Assembly (NCBI GenBank): GCA_036346395.1
Contig: JAYEVG010000047.1
Location: forward strand, 62,001 to 126,000
Reading direction: 5' to 3'
Source of the DNA: Hsuehochloa calcarea
Lineage: Eukaryota; Streptophyta; Magnoliopsida; Poales; Poaceae
Length of the DNA stretch: 64,000 bases
The stretch's first letter is position 1, and each line of letters opens with the position of its first letter. The notes below the pieces were generated by a model. That model saw nothing but the letters and a program-made list of their open reading frames with translations, was not told the origin of the DNA and ran no database searches. The position numbers and the translations under genes are program-made. This document shows positions 46,388 to 58,258 of the stretch, piece by piece.

Positions 46388-49179
46388 GAAGTAAGTACTA
46401 GTCTTTCTTGTCTTTTTTTTTTCTTTCTTGTGAAGTTATTTCCAATAAACATTTCATTTGGACAGTCTTACAAAAAATACTTTTTTGGAAATATTTTCGA
46501 ATTATTGGGAATTGGGATTATCTCACTAAAATCGCATGAAAAACATGTGGGCATTTCAGGGGAGCTAGACATTCTCCAAGGATTAGATCAGTCTTTGTCT
46601 AACATGCAGAATTGCCTATCCCTCACCTCACCCACATCACCTGAAAATCATGTGAGATATTCCCAAGGGCTATAGTACTAGACCATCGTCAGTATATCAT
46701 TCATGAAATTATGTTTGCCTTTTGAGAACAAAAAGATATCCATGGATGACAATTATAAGGTCGAGCTGTTGGAAGAAAAGGCAGCACATCATCATCCTCT
46801 AGTGCTACCAGAAAGGAAAAAGGACAATGTATCTATTATATTATCAAAACAAATTAAGAAAAATAAGTGTGTATGTGCATATGTTTTCCTTGTAATCGCA
46901 TAGTAAAAGGATGCTAGATATTTTGCCAAGGAGTATGCACGAAAATTTTGGCTGCAGATTGACAATAAATAAATAAATAATCCATGAACGACAATTATGA
47001 GCTTGAGTTGTTGAACATGGACCTACAAAGCAAGTGATGGAACGATCGTGGGGTTGGTGATGGCCGGTATGGAGGCAGAGCTCAGTGGAATCCCACACGC
47101 CACCACCTGTCCACCACCCACGCGAAGTCGGCCTCAGGGCCAGACGCGTCGCCGACACTCGAATCCCCTCGTTGTCCACGCGCCCTTCTTGGCAGCTCCG
47201 ACTGTTTTGACCGAACACAAATAACCCATGTTTTATTTTTATTACAGAAATAACCTCTAGTCGCTTGCCCACCATACGATTAGACCCAATCACGTGATGG
47301 GCCAGCGATTAGGTGACGGTGGAGGCCCTGACGTGTGACCAAACCGCATCGAGGACTTGGTTTGCCACGTTTCTCGGTCGCGAGTTGGTGGCGTGACTGA
47401 GACCCATACCGGGCGCGATCGTCGGGCTAGAACGGGGCTGAGACCAGTCGCATGCCAGGTCGGTGACTAGGCACAATTTTATAAAATAATTTAAATAAAA
47501 TTTGCTTTAATTTTATGAAATTAAATAGTTGGAAGAATTATTTGTGAATAACGGGCAGCTAAAACAAACATTGAGCATGAGCATAGCGAGATAGATACAT
47601 ACGTATTTGTAATACAACAGGATATGGAGGTGGTCAAATGAGTCATGCTAATCGGGGCGGTCCGAAGTATGAGATTGTTGATCCGGCCAAGACACGACAC
47701 GGCTTGACATTGTAGTCCGGTCGATATCGTGCGCTTGACACGCTGGACGGACGCGCAAACCATGCCGGGTTGTTCGCCTGGCAGTCTTCACATGGCCATT
47801 GGCAATGGCACACTTTAAACCACATGGCCCCTAGAGAAAACAGTGGCCATGATCTTGCACGCCTCGGGTCCGTATCTTGGGCGATCGTTCGATTCATCAA
47901 TCAATCAATCAATCAATCAATCAATGCTTGGGATGGAGGCAGGGAGAGAAATTGAGATTGTACCCTCATCTTGTTCTCTAGTGGACAATCAATACTCAGA
48001 ATGGAGACGGCTGCTAGAGCATCTTAATGGTGCCAACAAATCGAGACACTTCCAATTTCCATCAAAAGCGTTTTAAGGTTGCCGAGAAATTGAGACATTT
48101 GAAGGAGTTTTTTTTTGTTTATTTGGCCTATTTTTGAGTCGATTTAGCAATTGTTATCACCCGTGCGACCGAAATGACAGATTTAACACCGAGGTAGGCT
48201 GGACAGGCTCTCTGTGCATTGGACCCAGTTAGCACGCACTGGTTGCGTTGCACCTTGCTGTCGCGTGCCTGGTCCAGTCTCGTGTCACCGTCACCTCAGT
48301 CGTTGTTCCCATGCCTCCCCCTGTCGCGCACCGGGACCTACTACGGTCCCCATTTAACTGCGCGTTGCCGCTCTCTCCCCACACAACATCCATTTGTTCG
48401 CCACAGAGAGAAGCGAGCGAGAGAGACTGAGAGTCAGGAAGTGGGAAAATACGATTTCGCTGTCGATTTGAGAGAATTTAATGCGAGATTTAGCTACTGT
48501 ATCAATTGATAAAGTTGTAGATCAAGCGAAGATCTTCGTGAAGAGGTAATTTTTTTCGTATGCATGTTGTGTATTAATTGTGTGATTAGTGTTTGATTAG
48601 CTATTTGACAGTGTTATGGTTGCTTAAACAAGTTATTGATGGTTATGGTATTTTTTTGATGCACGTGATTAGAAAAATAGGTGTTATTAGTTTACTAGTA
48701 TGGTAATTAGTTAATGATTATGTAGTGTAATTAGATAAGGATTAGCAAAGTTTAGTTGATTTGGCGATGTAGAAAAATATAGATTAAATAGTGCATGTTA
48801 TTTAGGTGATTGTATACAAATAAAGTGGTGAGCACATATTGTGTAAAAAAAAATGTTGCACTACATGTGCAAAAAAATCTTGTAAATGTTGGGAATAACC
48901 ACACTATGTCATGTCACCTTTTAAGACTGAAATGACAACTCGCACTAGTTTTTCTCAACGAATATACATCTCTCATCAGCTTTCCTATGCCTAAAGATTC
49001 CCTCGTGGATGTGAGTGCACTGTCATTCGCCATAATTTACCCCCTCAACAATACACTCTAGCCACTCATAAAACTAGGGTACAATCCACCATCACAGCCA
49101 ACACTCAACTTGAACTAATTTCGCAAAACAAGGAGAAAGGAGGGAGAAGGGAGGAAGAGGAGATCACATCGTCGGTCTT
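46388..49179. other. Intergenic with short repeats, no gene seen
   Basis: No supported exon. CCATGGATGACAATTATAAG at 46740 and CCATGAACGACAATTATGAG at 46982 are a diverged direct repeat. An (ATCA)n microsatellite is at 47896-47926. The 47640-48440 part is GC-richer, but its frames have no recognisable domain. Confidence 0.4.
47896..47926. repeat. (ATCA)n microsatellite
   Basis: About seven uninterrupted tetranucleotide units. Confidence 0.9.
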
Positions 49180-49535
49180 GGAGATGTCAGACTATGGGGA
49201 GATGATGCGAAAGAAGAACCGGGTTGCTAGGAAGGTGGGAATCTACACTGATCGTTCTTTCAAGAATTCACATGTACTACCGGAGTTTCCACGTTCGTAA
49301 TGCAACTGCGGTAACCCAAATATCATTAAGTCCATACAATTGGAGGCCTTCGTCCGGGCGTACTGCACGTGTGGGGATATCCGCGTAAGAGAATCTCACA
49401 CATCGGTTTTTCACATTGCACGTTGCATTTCACATATCGCTAACTTTATCTGTGCATAATAGCAGCCGTCGGAGCATTACTACTTCTTCCAATAGATGGA
49501 TGGTCTGGAAAAGTACGATAAAACATTCATTTAGT
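49180..49535 (+). pseudogene. GRF-type zinc finger protein remnant
   Basis: Plus strand: SDYGEMMRKKNRVARKVGIY and TDRSFKNSHVLPEFP, then a stop, then CNCGNPNIIKSIQLEAFVRA and YCTCGD. Further on (about 49470) come SEHYYFFQ, a stop, and MDGLEKYDKTFI. CNCG, a later Cys pair and FFQ(W)MD match the layout of the GRF zinc finger, a small nucleic-acid-binding finger common in plant transposon-associated ORFs. Stops and a gap break it. No intact gene is nearby. Confidence 0.45.
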
Positions 49536-50439
49536 AGAAGTATATGCTGAATTACACAGTAGCGCCTGAGAACTTTACCTGTTAGAAACCTCACTCAATC
49601 GAGAGCGGGGAAGACAAGACAAATAAAGCAATGGTCCCTGCAGAACTGAAGTGAAGTGGTAGTGAAATCTCAAAAACCCCTCACGGCCGAACATGAGGAG
49701 GCCCGGACGAGGGCCTGAGCCGAACGCGGGGGCAGACAAGGGAAAGACAACTATAATCTCCAATGCTCCTGCTAAGAAGGTGGTTACTTCGGACTGGGAT
49801 ACGCCCGCAGAGGTCATGGAAGTGGAGTACAAGGCTGCCCTCACGAAGGCTTGTGTCCGTAGGGCAGGCCTGCAGGAGGCAAGGGAAATGCACTGATGGG
49901 TCGTGATGCATAGAACGTATGCCCGCAAGCTGCAATACTGATTTCAATCTGATCTCCTAGTTTTTTCGATTCCAAAAGGCACATATGTATCATACGTGTA
50001 GAGCGAGTTGATGATTCATAAATATTGTTATTTGTACCATAGAAATAGCGAGATAAATATATATATATAAAATCAAATTTGGCCCCATGCTCGGGGGCGC
50101 GGAAAGCAGGTGGTCAGCGTGGCAGGTCGGGCGGAAGCGGAAACGAGGCATTGCACCGTCTTCCGCACCACCGGAGAGCGGCAGACAGCCCAGCAAACTC
50201 CCGCGCCACCCGGCAGGGGCGATGCGTTTGGTTCCCAGGCACAGTCGATGCTGATCCTGTTTGGAGATGCGTTTGGATGAGAGGGATGGCGCATGCCGTG
50301 CTCCGGTGGCGTAGGAGTTTGACGGGCTACCTATCTCCCCTGGCGCGGAAGGCAGCCGAGCCCGCCACCTTCCGCAGTTGTGCCGTGCCGACCACCCGCT
50401 TTCCGTCTCCCCTAGTGCTGTGAGCTCAAGAGGGCTATT

Positions 50440-50973
50440 TTTAAATAAGGTGCAGCATTAAGACAAATTTTTTAAAAAACACGTCCTCCCAGCACTTACA
50501 CAGTTACAAATTGCAGAAACGAAGATTCCAATTTAACTGAATTACTAAACTTTACCTTGCCCAGTCAAACTCAAAGGTCAAAAGTACAACACTGCTTTAA
50601 GGAATGGGAATTGGGAAGAACAGAGTACCAGCATCACATATGGTTCTTTGACATTCAAAGAAAACAGTATTACGAATGCGGTTACACAAGACCTAAATAA
50701 TAACATAACGACAGATAGAGCAAACTGCAAATCTCTTGCGGTTTCAGCAGACTCAAAAAAGAAAAAGAAATCACCAAAGATATCGAAAGACCCGGCTAGT
50801 AAAAAAAAACTCAGCACATAATTCTGGCTGCCACACCAAGATACCAATCACCAGGCGAAGGCGATTGTCGAATCCTTCTTCCTTCTAAGTAGCAACCAGT
50901 CACTGATCAAAGACACAATCCAGGAGCAGCAACAGCAATGCGGGTACCAGCAGCAAGAGGCAGATAGCCATTC
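50440..50973 (-). other. 3' UTR region of the SAM synthetase gene
   Basis: Directly downstream of the stop codon on the minus strand, with no other gene. I could not fix the polyadenylation site. The upper limit given is only where unrelated GC-rich sequence begins (50060-50430). Confidence 0.4.
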
Positions 50974-52158
50974 TTAAGCGGATGCCTTGTCAAACTTGAG
51001 GAGCTTCACCACCTCCCAGGTGAAGTCCACGTCGTCGCGGCCAAAGTGGCCGTAGGCAGCGGTCTTGATGAACCTGTTGCCGCCTTTCTTCAAGTCGAGG
51101 TTGATGGAGATCATCCCGGGCCTGAAGTCGAAGTTCTCCTTCACAATCTTGAGGATCTCCTTGTCGGGGATCTTGCCGGTGCCATAAGAGTCGACAAAAA
51201 CGGACAGGGGCTCTGGCACACCAATGGCGTAGGACACCTGCACAAGGCAGCGGCGCGCGAGGCCACTGGCAACGATGCTCTTGGCGGCCTGCCTGGCAAT
51301 GTAGGCGCCACTGCGGTCGACCTTGGTTGGGTCCTTGCCGGAGAAGGCACCGCCACCGTGGGCTCCCCAGCCACCGTAGGTGTCAATGATGATCTTGCGG
51401 CCGGTGAGACCGGCGTCACCGTGAGGGCCACCGATGACGAAGCGGCCAGAGGGGTTCAGGTGGAAGATGGTCTTCTCATCGAGGTACTTCTCGGGGATTA
51501 CCGGCTTGATGACGTGCTCCTTGAGGTCAGCGGCGATCTCGTCGTTGGTGACGGTCTCGTCGTGCTGGGTGGAGATGAGGACGGTGTGCACACGGACGGG
51601 GACCATGGCGCCGCCCTCGTCGAGGTACTCGACGGTGACCTGGGTCTTGCCGTCGGGCCTGAGCCAGGCGCAGGTGCCGTTCTTGCGGACCTCAGTGAGG
51701 CGCGCGCCGAGCTTGGTGGCGAGGACGTGGCTAAGGGGCATGAGCTCGGGGGTCTCGTCGGTGGCGTAGCCGAACATGTGTCCCTGATCGCCGGCGCCGA
51801 TCTCCTCGGGGCGCTTGGAGAAGTGGCCGTGCACGCCCTGGGCGATGTCGGGGGACTGCTGCTCGATGTTGACGAGCACCTTGCAGCGGTCGGCGTCAAG
51901 GCCGACGTCGTCGGAGGTGAAGCCGATATTGCGGCAGGTGTCGCGCACGATCTTCTCGTAGTCGACGGTGGCCTTGGTGGTGATCTCGCCGAAGACCATG
52001 ACCATGTTGGTCTTGGTGCAGGTCTCGCAGGCGACCTTGCTGTCGGGGTCCTGGGCCAGGCAGGCGTCGAGCACGGCGTCGGAGACCTGGTCGCAGAGCT
52101 TGTCGGGGTGGCCCTCGTTCACGGACTCGGAGGTGAAGAGGAACGTCTCGGCGGCCAT
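50974..52158 (-). CDS. SAMS: S-adenosylmethionine synthetase
   Basis: A single uninterrupted coding exon of 394 residues, the normal length for plant enzymes. It converts methionine and ATP to S-adenosylmethionine, the methyl donor and precursor of ethylene and polyamines, in the cytosol as an oligomer. Visible motifs: GHPDK (16-20), GAGDQGHMFGYA (121-132), HLNPSGRFVIGGPHGDAGLT (233-252), GGGAFSGKDPTKVDRSG (268-284) and the C-terminal AAYGHFGR. All expected active-site stretches are intact. The start is fixed by MAAETFLFTSESVNEGHPDK. The gene is strongly GC3-biased, which makes a 376-codon antisense frame. By its place beside Pti1-like and CAF2-like genes it probably corresponds to a rice chromosome 1 SAM synthetase (recalled). 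Confidence 0.97.
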   Translation of the reverse strand: MAAETFLFTSESVNEGHPDKLCDQVSDAVLDACLAQDPDSKVACETCTKTNMVMVFGEITTKATVDYEKIVRDTCRNIGFTSDDVGLDADRCKVLVNIEQQSPDIAQGVHGHFSKRPEEIGAGDQGHMFGYATDETPELMPLSHVLATKLGARLTEVRKNGTCAWLRPDGKTQVTVEYLDEGGAMVPVRVHTVLISTQHDETVTNDEIAADLKEHVIKPVIPEKYLDEKTIFHLNPSGRFVIGGPHGDAGLTGRKIIIDTYGGWGAHGGGAFSGKDPTKVDRSGAYIARQAAKSIVASGLARRCLVQVSYAIGVPEPLSVFVDSYGTGKIPDKEILKIVKENFDFRPGMISINLDLKKGGNRFIKTAAYGHFGRDDVDFTWEVVKLLKFDKASA

Positions 52159-53058
52159 TTCTTCTCTTGGTGGTGATAACTATCTACCTCTGGATGCAAA
52201 CAAGTCCAGAGTTAGAATCAAAATCCACCATTACTTCCCAGAATGTGTAATAAAATAGCGATCTTTATGTCGGAGAAAAGGTACTATGGCAAACTACGCC
52301 GACGAATTGGTAGATCTAAAAGAAAAGATAAGTTCTTTACAGTAAGACGACTGGTAATTTCACGTTTTCTTGCGTCGAATTAAAGCCTAGAGGATTAAAT
52401 CGTTTAAATCCCCAAAAGATTTATCCGCAAATCATCAATTGGTCTACATGAAAAACGAACTAAATGAAAGAAAATAACAGAACAGAGATCTGCGGCCTTC
52501 AGATCAAAGAATCTATGGCATGCGACTAGATACGAAACCGCCACGAAAAGATGCAATTTTTCACCACTCCCGACAGGGCAAACCACTAAACGACCCTAGA
52601 TTTCAGAAATCTAAGTCTTGATTACTAGAAAGAAGCAAGAATGTTCCCAACTTTCCCCTTTGCCGCAATCAAGAAACAAACAAACAAACAAACGGAACAC
52701 CCCGGAGACGAGAGACCCCCAGGCCTCCAGATCTGAAAACCACCACCCACCATACCTCAACACCAGATCCACCACCAGGTCAGATCTACAAGAACCAGGA
52801 GGAATCACCATTACCCCTCTCTTGCCCCCCATTCCTTCACAGAAAAAAAAAAGAGAGGCCAAAAACAGCACTCACACACGGACCTAGCGAGCGATCAAAT
52901 CCAACACGAGCGGATCCGGCAATCGACAAGAAGGTACACACATACACAGCGGGATGCGAGGAGGGAGAGCTCTCACCTTGCGCTGCTGCTTTTATTCGGG
53001 AGGGAGACGAGAGGAGAGGAGAGGAGAGGAAAACAAGAGGTGGATGTATGTATGCACG
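52159..53058 (-). promoter_or_regulatory. 5' UTR of SAM synthetase with a leader intron
   Basis: On the minus strand a donor GCGCAAG|GTGAGAG at 52976 and an acceptor CATCCAG|AGGTAG at 52190 frame an intron of 787 bases in the leader, 31 bases upstream of the ATG. A leader intron just before a single coding exon is the usual structure of rice SAM synthetase genes and often raises expression. The first leader exon (52977 to about 53058) contains a GA/CT repeat (53010-53030). Confidence 0.75.
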
Positions 53059-53086
53059 AGGTCTCATGAATGCGCTGGAGCACCGC

Positions 53087-53094
53087 CATTTATA
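53087..53094 (-). promoter_or_regulatory. TATA box of the SAM synthetase gene
   Basis: CTATAAAT on the minus strand, in a GC-rich promoter, about 30 bases upstream of the inferred start of the leader exon. Confidence 0.7.
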
Positions 53095-53592
53095 GCAGCG
53101 GGTCGAGGGCCGCGCGGTGCGGGTGCGGGCTGTGGGTGCACGAGGCCGTAGGTGCGAAAAGTATTTTGCATGTACGTGAGGACCGCACAGCCAGGGAGTG
53201 CTCGGTCGCTGACCTTGCCCTTCTTTTTCTTCTCTCCACCCGCTCTGCGAAAGCTCCCCTCCTCCTCACCAACCCCGTGGCCACCAACCCCATTTGTGGG
53301 GTCACTTCACCGAACACGATATCTCCCTTCGGACCGGGATTATCTGCGTTCAAGGAGTCGGATCTACGCCGTAGGGCATTACGAGCAACCTCCACCTTTC
53401 AGCCGGAAAGACGATATCAGTTGCTACAGTGTTTTTACTACAGTATTTTCTCGATGATTGCTACAGTATGGTCGTTATGAGCAATATTCACCGTCTGATA
53501 AAAATAAAAATAAAAGTTGAGAACAAATCGCTACCGTGTTTTCCGCTGCAGTACTGTCTCCACTTTCTCTACTGTTGCTACAATATTTTCTA

Positions 53593-53751
53593 TTGTTCTA
53601 CGGCGGAGCACTGTTCGCTCTCCTACGAGAACAATATTTACATAGTGAACCTCAGCAGTAATGCAGAGGATCCATTCTACGATGGAACACTGTTCACCCT
53701 CTTACGAGAATACTATTTACCTGATAAACCTCTACAATAATACATAGGATC
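53593..53751. repeat. 79-bp tandem duplication upstream of SAM synthetase
   Basis: TTCTACGGCGGAGCACTGTT at 53596 and TTCTACGATGGAACACTGTT at 53675 begin two units sharing TACGAGAA, TATTTAC and a GAGGATCC or TAGGATCC end. Many GCTACAGTA-like words precede them (53430-53590). It looks like a decayed repeat about 500-650 bases upstream of the TATA box. Confidence 0.65.
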
Positions 53752-53779
53752 CGAATCTCCCCCCCTCCCTTTGTCATTT

Positions 53780-55440
53780 GCCTATTTGTTGGTTTTTTAG
53801 TCTTACCAAAAAAAAAAATATCGACCTCACCTACCTTTGGTTGCTAAGCATGGGCTTCATTTCGGAAGATATTATAGAAAATGGCAATGGGTGGCGGTTG
53901 CAAATTTCGGAGGAATATTTTTTTTTGGGTCTGAAAAACAGAATTCCTTTTGCCTTTTTTTCCCACTTCACTTGCAGTTGGTGGAGGCGGAGCTGGAGCA
54001 GAGGTGAACAATGAGCGTTTTAAAAATCATAAGCAAATCTTAGCATGAAAGTAAAAATTCATTTGGGTCATAGAAGTTTTAAACGAAACAATTCATTTCC
54101 TACAGAAAAATTTGAACGTTCCAGACAGTCAACAGTAGTGTTTTGCTTTGGATTATTGCGCGCCCGCGTATTTTATCTGAATATCTTTCTGCGATAATAA
54201 GAACAAAGATCCCTGGATTGTGTTATTCATCCTCTGCTTGACTTGAGCAGCATGGACAAAAAGGAGAAGAAAAATTCCCTTGAAAGTCTAGATGCTACAC
54301 GAGTATTGAGTAGGTGTACGCAAACCAAAGGTATAGTTGACCAGCGACTGCAGAGTTCGTGGTTTGTAGTAAGGAATTGTTAGTGCTTCCTCTTTTTCCC
54401 CGTAGCAATACTACAACAGAAATTCCAATTGACATTGGATTATTTGATAAGTTACTAAATCAAAATTTGGTAACGTCAATAAAAATTGACTATAATTTGA
54501 TTTGCTACTAATATTTTATAACCCTACAAAAAAATTGGTAACATCAACGGAATCCAATGTCGCACGTGGCAATTCGGAGGTGAGAAAATCGCTCACTAAA
54601 ATTTTGGTAACATCAAAATTTGGCTTGGCTGCAATCAACCAATATTTATTTTTCTAAATTTTGGCTTGGCTCAAGTTTTAGTTGTGCCAAATTTTGGCTT
54701 GATTGATTAGGGCCATCAACCAAACAAGCCCATTATAGATATCTTTCCTCTTCTTGTAATTTGATCAACATGACACCATTTTATCGAGTCTTTGGCCCAA
54801 ATAATACTATTTCACGACGAAATAGCAAAAATAACCCATAATCCTCCCCGAACAAATTTTAAAAAATATCACCGGTGCCGCATTCAAAACGCACAACAGT
54901 ACCTGTTTTTGAGTGGCAGGGTGCTATTTTTTACCATTTCGTTTTGAAAAAGCTATTTTTGCTTGGAAAATGTACTAATTTTTTTTTTATAGAAAAAACT
55001 CCATTTTATCGTGGTCACCGTTGCTAATTGCTACACCATATTAGAGCAGGTGGACTGCAGATTAGTCTGATATTTTAATGGCCAAAGAATTGGTGCAGCA
55101 GCATGCATTACACCATCCATCCCTGCTTCGCCAAAAGACAACCAAGGGTCCAGCCATTGCTGCAGGCAGCAGCGTGGCCATGGCTGGCATCTCTCTGAAC
55201 AGGATCACGCGTCTCATCAACGGCCAACTTGTGCTTGTAAATCGCACATTCGACGACTAGAGGATCTCATCCCTTAATAACCGGTAATATTCGGGTATCT
55301 CGCGGCATCAACAAAAATATACTCTAATCAATCGAGGGGACAAAACGAAGTTGGACGGCGTGCTTCATGCAGAGAGAGCAGCAGCTAGTGTTTTTTTCTT
55401 TTCTATCTGCTTTGTCTCTTCCCGGACGCAGAGAGCTACC
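53780..55440. other. Intergenic, no gene seen
   Basis: A/T-rich. About 54430-54740 has AAATTTTGG(T/C)-rich text and ends CATCAACCAAACAAGCCC, resembling the ends of the MITE at 28110, so a related diverged element may be present, but its left end was not found. A 60-codon frame at 55078-55260 is unsupported. Confidence 0.35.
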
Positions 55441-55824
55441 TGGGCTGGCTGTCCATGGGCAGCAGGATCCAGCCCTTCAATCTCTCCTTCAGAGCTAATT
55501 ATCCAAGCTACTTTTGAGTAATCGACACGTTACTGAACTCGGGGTAGTTCATGCCTGCATAAACTACAAGCTACTTTTGAGTAATCAATCAGTCGTCTCC
55601 TCCTCCTCTTCTTTTTTCATTCCTAAGAAATTGGTTAAGACACGTTACTGAACTAGAGATGACTGATTGATTCGTGCTCCTGTAGTTTGTGCAGGCATGA
55701 ACTGCACCGAGTTCAGTAACGTGTCCTACATGCAAGTCGGCCCGATTACTCAAAGTAGCTTGGATAGTTAGCTCTGAAGGAAAGATTGAAGGGCTGGATC
55801 CTGCTGCCCATGGACAGCCGGCCC
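55441..55824. repeat. Long inverted repeat, arms of about 160 bp
   Basis: The left arm (about 55441-55599) and the inverse of the right arm (about 55654-55824) share GGCTGTCCATGGGCAGCAGG, ATCCAGCCCTTCAATCT, CCTTCAGAGCTAA, CACGTTACTGAACTCGG, AGTTCATGCCTGCA and AATCAATCAGTC in the same order. The spacer is about 55 bases. The right arm has a short extra segment (near 55728-55745). Within the left arm, AGCTACTTTTGAGTAATC occurs twice. A transcript would fold into one long hairpin. There is no coding sequence and no clear target duplication. Confidence 0.8.
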
Positions 55825-56165
55825 GGAGAGCTACTGAGAAATTGGTTAAGGCAAATAAGTGTTGTATTTTGGAGGGCTGTTTTTGTAATTTCTCACTCGA
55901 GAAAAGGATAAATAGAATAGAAAAGAAAGTATGTAGAGCCCACCTGTCATGGTGATGGAGGGGGGATGAGGGTTGGAGTTTTTATCTCCAACTGACGGTG
56001 AACCGCTTCGGCAGTTCTGGCTTTCTCTCGCTCGGCCATTTTGCTTCGGCTGGAGATGGGGCTCGCATGCGCGGCGCTGGATTGGCCCGGGTTCTTCGTG
56101 AAAGGTGAACAGATAGGTTAGCTACAATAATTGATTTTCTACCGTGTTCAATCAGAAAATATAGG

Positions 56166-56634
56166 TGTAAGAGAGTCATTGATAGTTACCACTACATGCG
56201 CTGCGCAGCGGAAGAAGAGTTAGAGCAGCCCGGTCCAACGTAGATACGCGTTGATGAAGAAGAAACACTCGATCGTTTCACGAACTGAATGTCTCCTCCT
56301 CGAGTCCTACGCGATAGCCTTGCGCTTTTCGCCAAACAGCACAACAGCAACAGCAGCGGCGCCTCCACGGAGTCCACACGTTCGGGATGGAACGCCGTTG
56401 CGCTGGTGTGCTAGCACCGCATGCCCGGTTAGGGTTTCGGGATATGGCTAAGGGGAGGTGGCGGCCAGGGTTCATGCACTCATACCTGCAGCCCCGCCTC
56501 CATATATTTATAGAGCATGCTAATGGGCTTCCACGTTGTAGGCCCAATAGAACTATAGTCCCATATGGATCAATATCCCTCTTAGCCTATAAAACCGAAT
56601 TGTTTATCATTGTCTCTTGGGCACATCACTAACA
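56166..56634 (-). repeat. 3' LTR of the copia element
   Basis: On minus, it starts TGTTAGTGATGTGCCC at 56634, directly after the purine tract, and ends CTCTTACA at 56166 (469 bp). TATAAATATATGG on the minus strand near 56505 may be its TATA box. The 3' end is inferred from the CA and is less sure. Confidence 0.6.
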
Positions 56635-58258
56635 ATCTCCCACTTGCACTAGAGACAATCATATAGGCAAGCTCTCCAATTCCAACCCCTTAAGTGTGTG
56701 ACCCGTTAGGTTCATGTGTAGACAGCCCTTTAATCACATTGTGATTAACTCTTTAATCACCTTAGCATGGCCATGCACTTCCCTAATCCAACCACATCGG
56801 GGGGCACAGAGATATCTCTCCTGTTATGTAGGAGGGGCAAATTCTATCTTAATTCGCTCACATCCCATTCCATGTTTCATGATACACCTGAAGACCACTT
56901 TTATAGCTACCCAGTTACGGAGTAGTGTTTGGCAGCCCCAAAGTGCACCACTACACACAGTGAAAAACAATGGCGATTTCAGGTCGAATGATCCAGTAGG
57001 TATACCACTCGAGATCGCTTGATGGCACATATTAACATAACAATCCCAGCAACGTCTCAGAGTGGGTCAATCCAACACCATGTTCTCTAACATGTGTCCA
57101 CATTATTGATTTGATATTCCTATATCCATGATCCATGAAACATGATCATGAATCAATACATGTGCTAATCCATAAATCATTGTTGTCCCACGTAATGACA
57201 TAAGACTAGGGATCTTTAGAATAATATTAAATAAAACAAAGAGTTTCATGAACAAGTCACATACTTGTCAATCAATGCATACAATCATTATTCAAGGAAC
57301 CAAATAACACCTTATTCAAAATTTCATAAACATAGACTTGATACAATTATCTCACACTCACACTAGAGTCAATCATGTAAGTATCTAATACCCATTGCAC
57401 TCGTGTGTGTCTCATGCTTTGGTTGTGGGAGAGGCCTTGTTAACGGATCAGCAACATTCAAATCCGTGTGCACCTTGCAAATCTTCACTTCACCCTTATC
57501 AATGATCTCACGGATAAGGTGATAGCGCCGAAGTATATGTTTGGATTTTTGGTGTGACCTAGGCTCCTTTGCTTGCGCAATGGCTCCACTATTATCACAA
57601 TAGAGATCCACTGGACTAGACACACTAGGGATCACACCCAACTCAAAAACAAATTTTCTAATCCAAACAGCTTCCTTTGCGGCTTCAGAAGCTACAATAT
57701 ACTTGGCCTCAGTTGTTGAATCAGCTACTGTCTCTTGCTTGGAACTTTTCCAGCTCACTGCCCCTCCATTGAGGCAGAACACAAAATCAGACTGCGATCT
57801 GCTATCATCTTTATCAGTTTGGAAACTAGCATCGGTGTAACCATTTACAACGAGCTCTTCTTCACCTCAAAAAATAAGGAACATATCCTTAGTCCTTCTA
57901 AAGTACTTAAGAATATTTTTTACAGCCACCCAGTGAGCTAGACCGGGGCTAGATTGATACCTGCTCGTAACACTTAGAGCATATGAAACATCTGGGCGCG
58001 TACAAAGCATAGCATACATGATGGATCCGATGGCTGAGGCATAAGGAATCGCACTCATCTTCTTTTGCTCATCAAGTGTTGAAGCACACTGAGTCTTGCT
58101 AAGACTAATGCCATGTGACATATGCAAGAAACTTTTCTTGGAATCTTGCATGTTGAACCGTTTCAATACCTTGTCAATGTATGTACTTTGGCTTAATCCA
58201 ATTAGCCTCTTTGATCTATCTCTATAGATCTTTATGCCCAAAATGTAAGCTGCCTCTC
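56166..58258 (-). mobile_element. Ty1-copia element, 3' half (minus)
   Basis: Contains the end of pol (57369-58258) and a 3' LTR (56166-56634), with a purine tract GTGCAAGTGGGAGAT before it. The 5' half is cut off at 58258 by the gypsy LTR that starts at 58259. Between pol and the LTR (56651-57368) is non-coding sequence, as in other plant copia elements. Confidence 0.75.

Noticed and set aside
50079..50423. 114-codon plus-strand GC-rich frame
   Set aside because: No domain, and the opposite strand is equally open. Probably a GC-rich repeat fragment downstream of the SAM synthetase gene.
51046..52176. 376-codon plus-strand frame antisense to SAM synthetase
   Set aside because: A shadow of the strongly GC3-biased synthetase gene. 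The peptide is a Val/Gly/Leu/Asp-rich, repetitive composition without any domain.
55078..55260. 60-codon plus-strand frame
   Set aside because: No recognisable domain, RNA evidence or splice context, and it is short enough to occur by chance.
55441..55824. Classical microRNA precursor
   Set aside because: The arms are much longer and more perfectly paired than a typical plant microRNA foldback, and no known mature sequence was recognised. Kept as an inverted repeat only.
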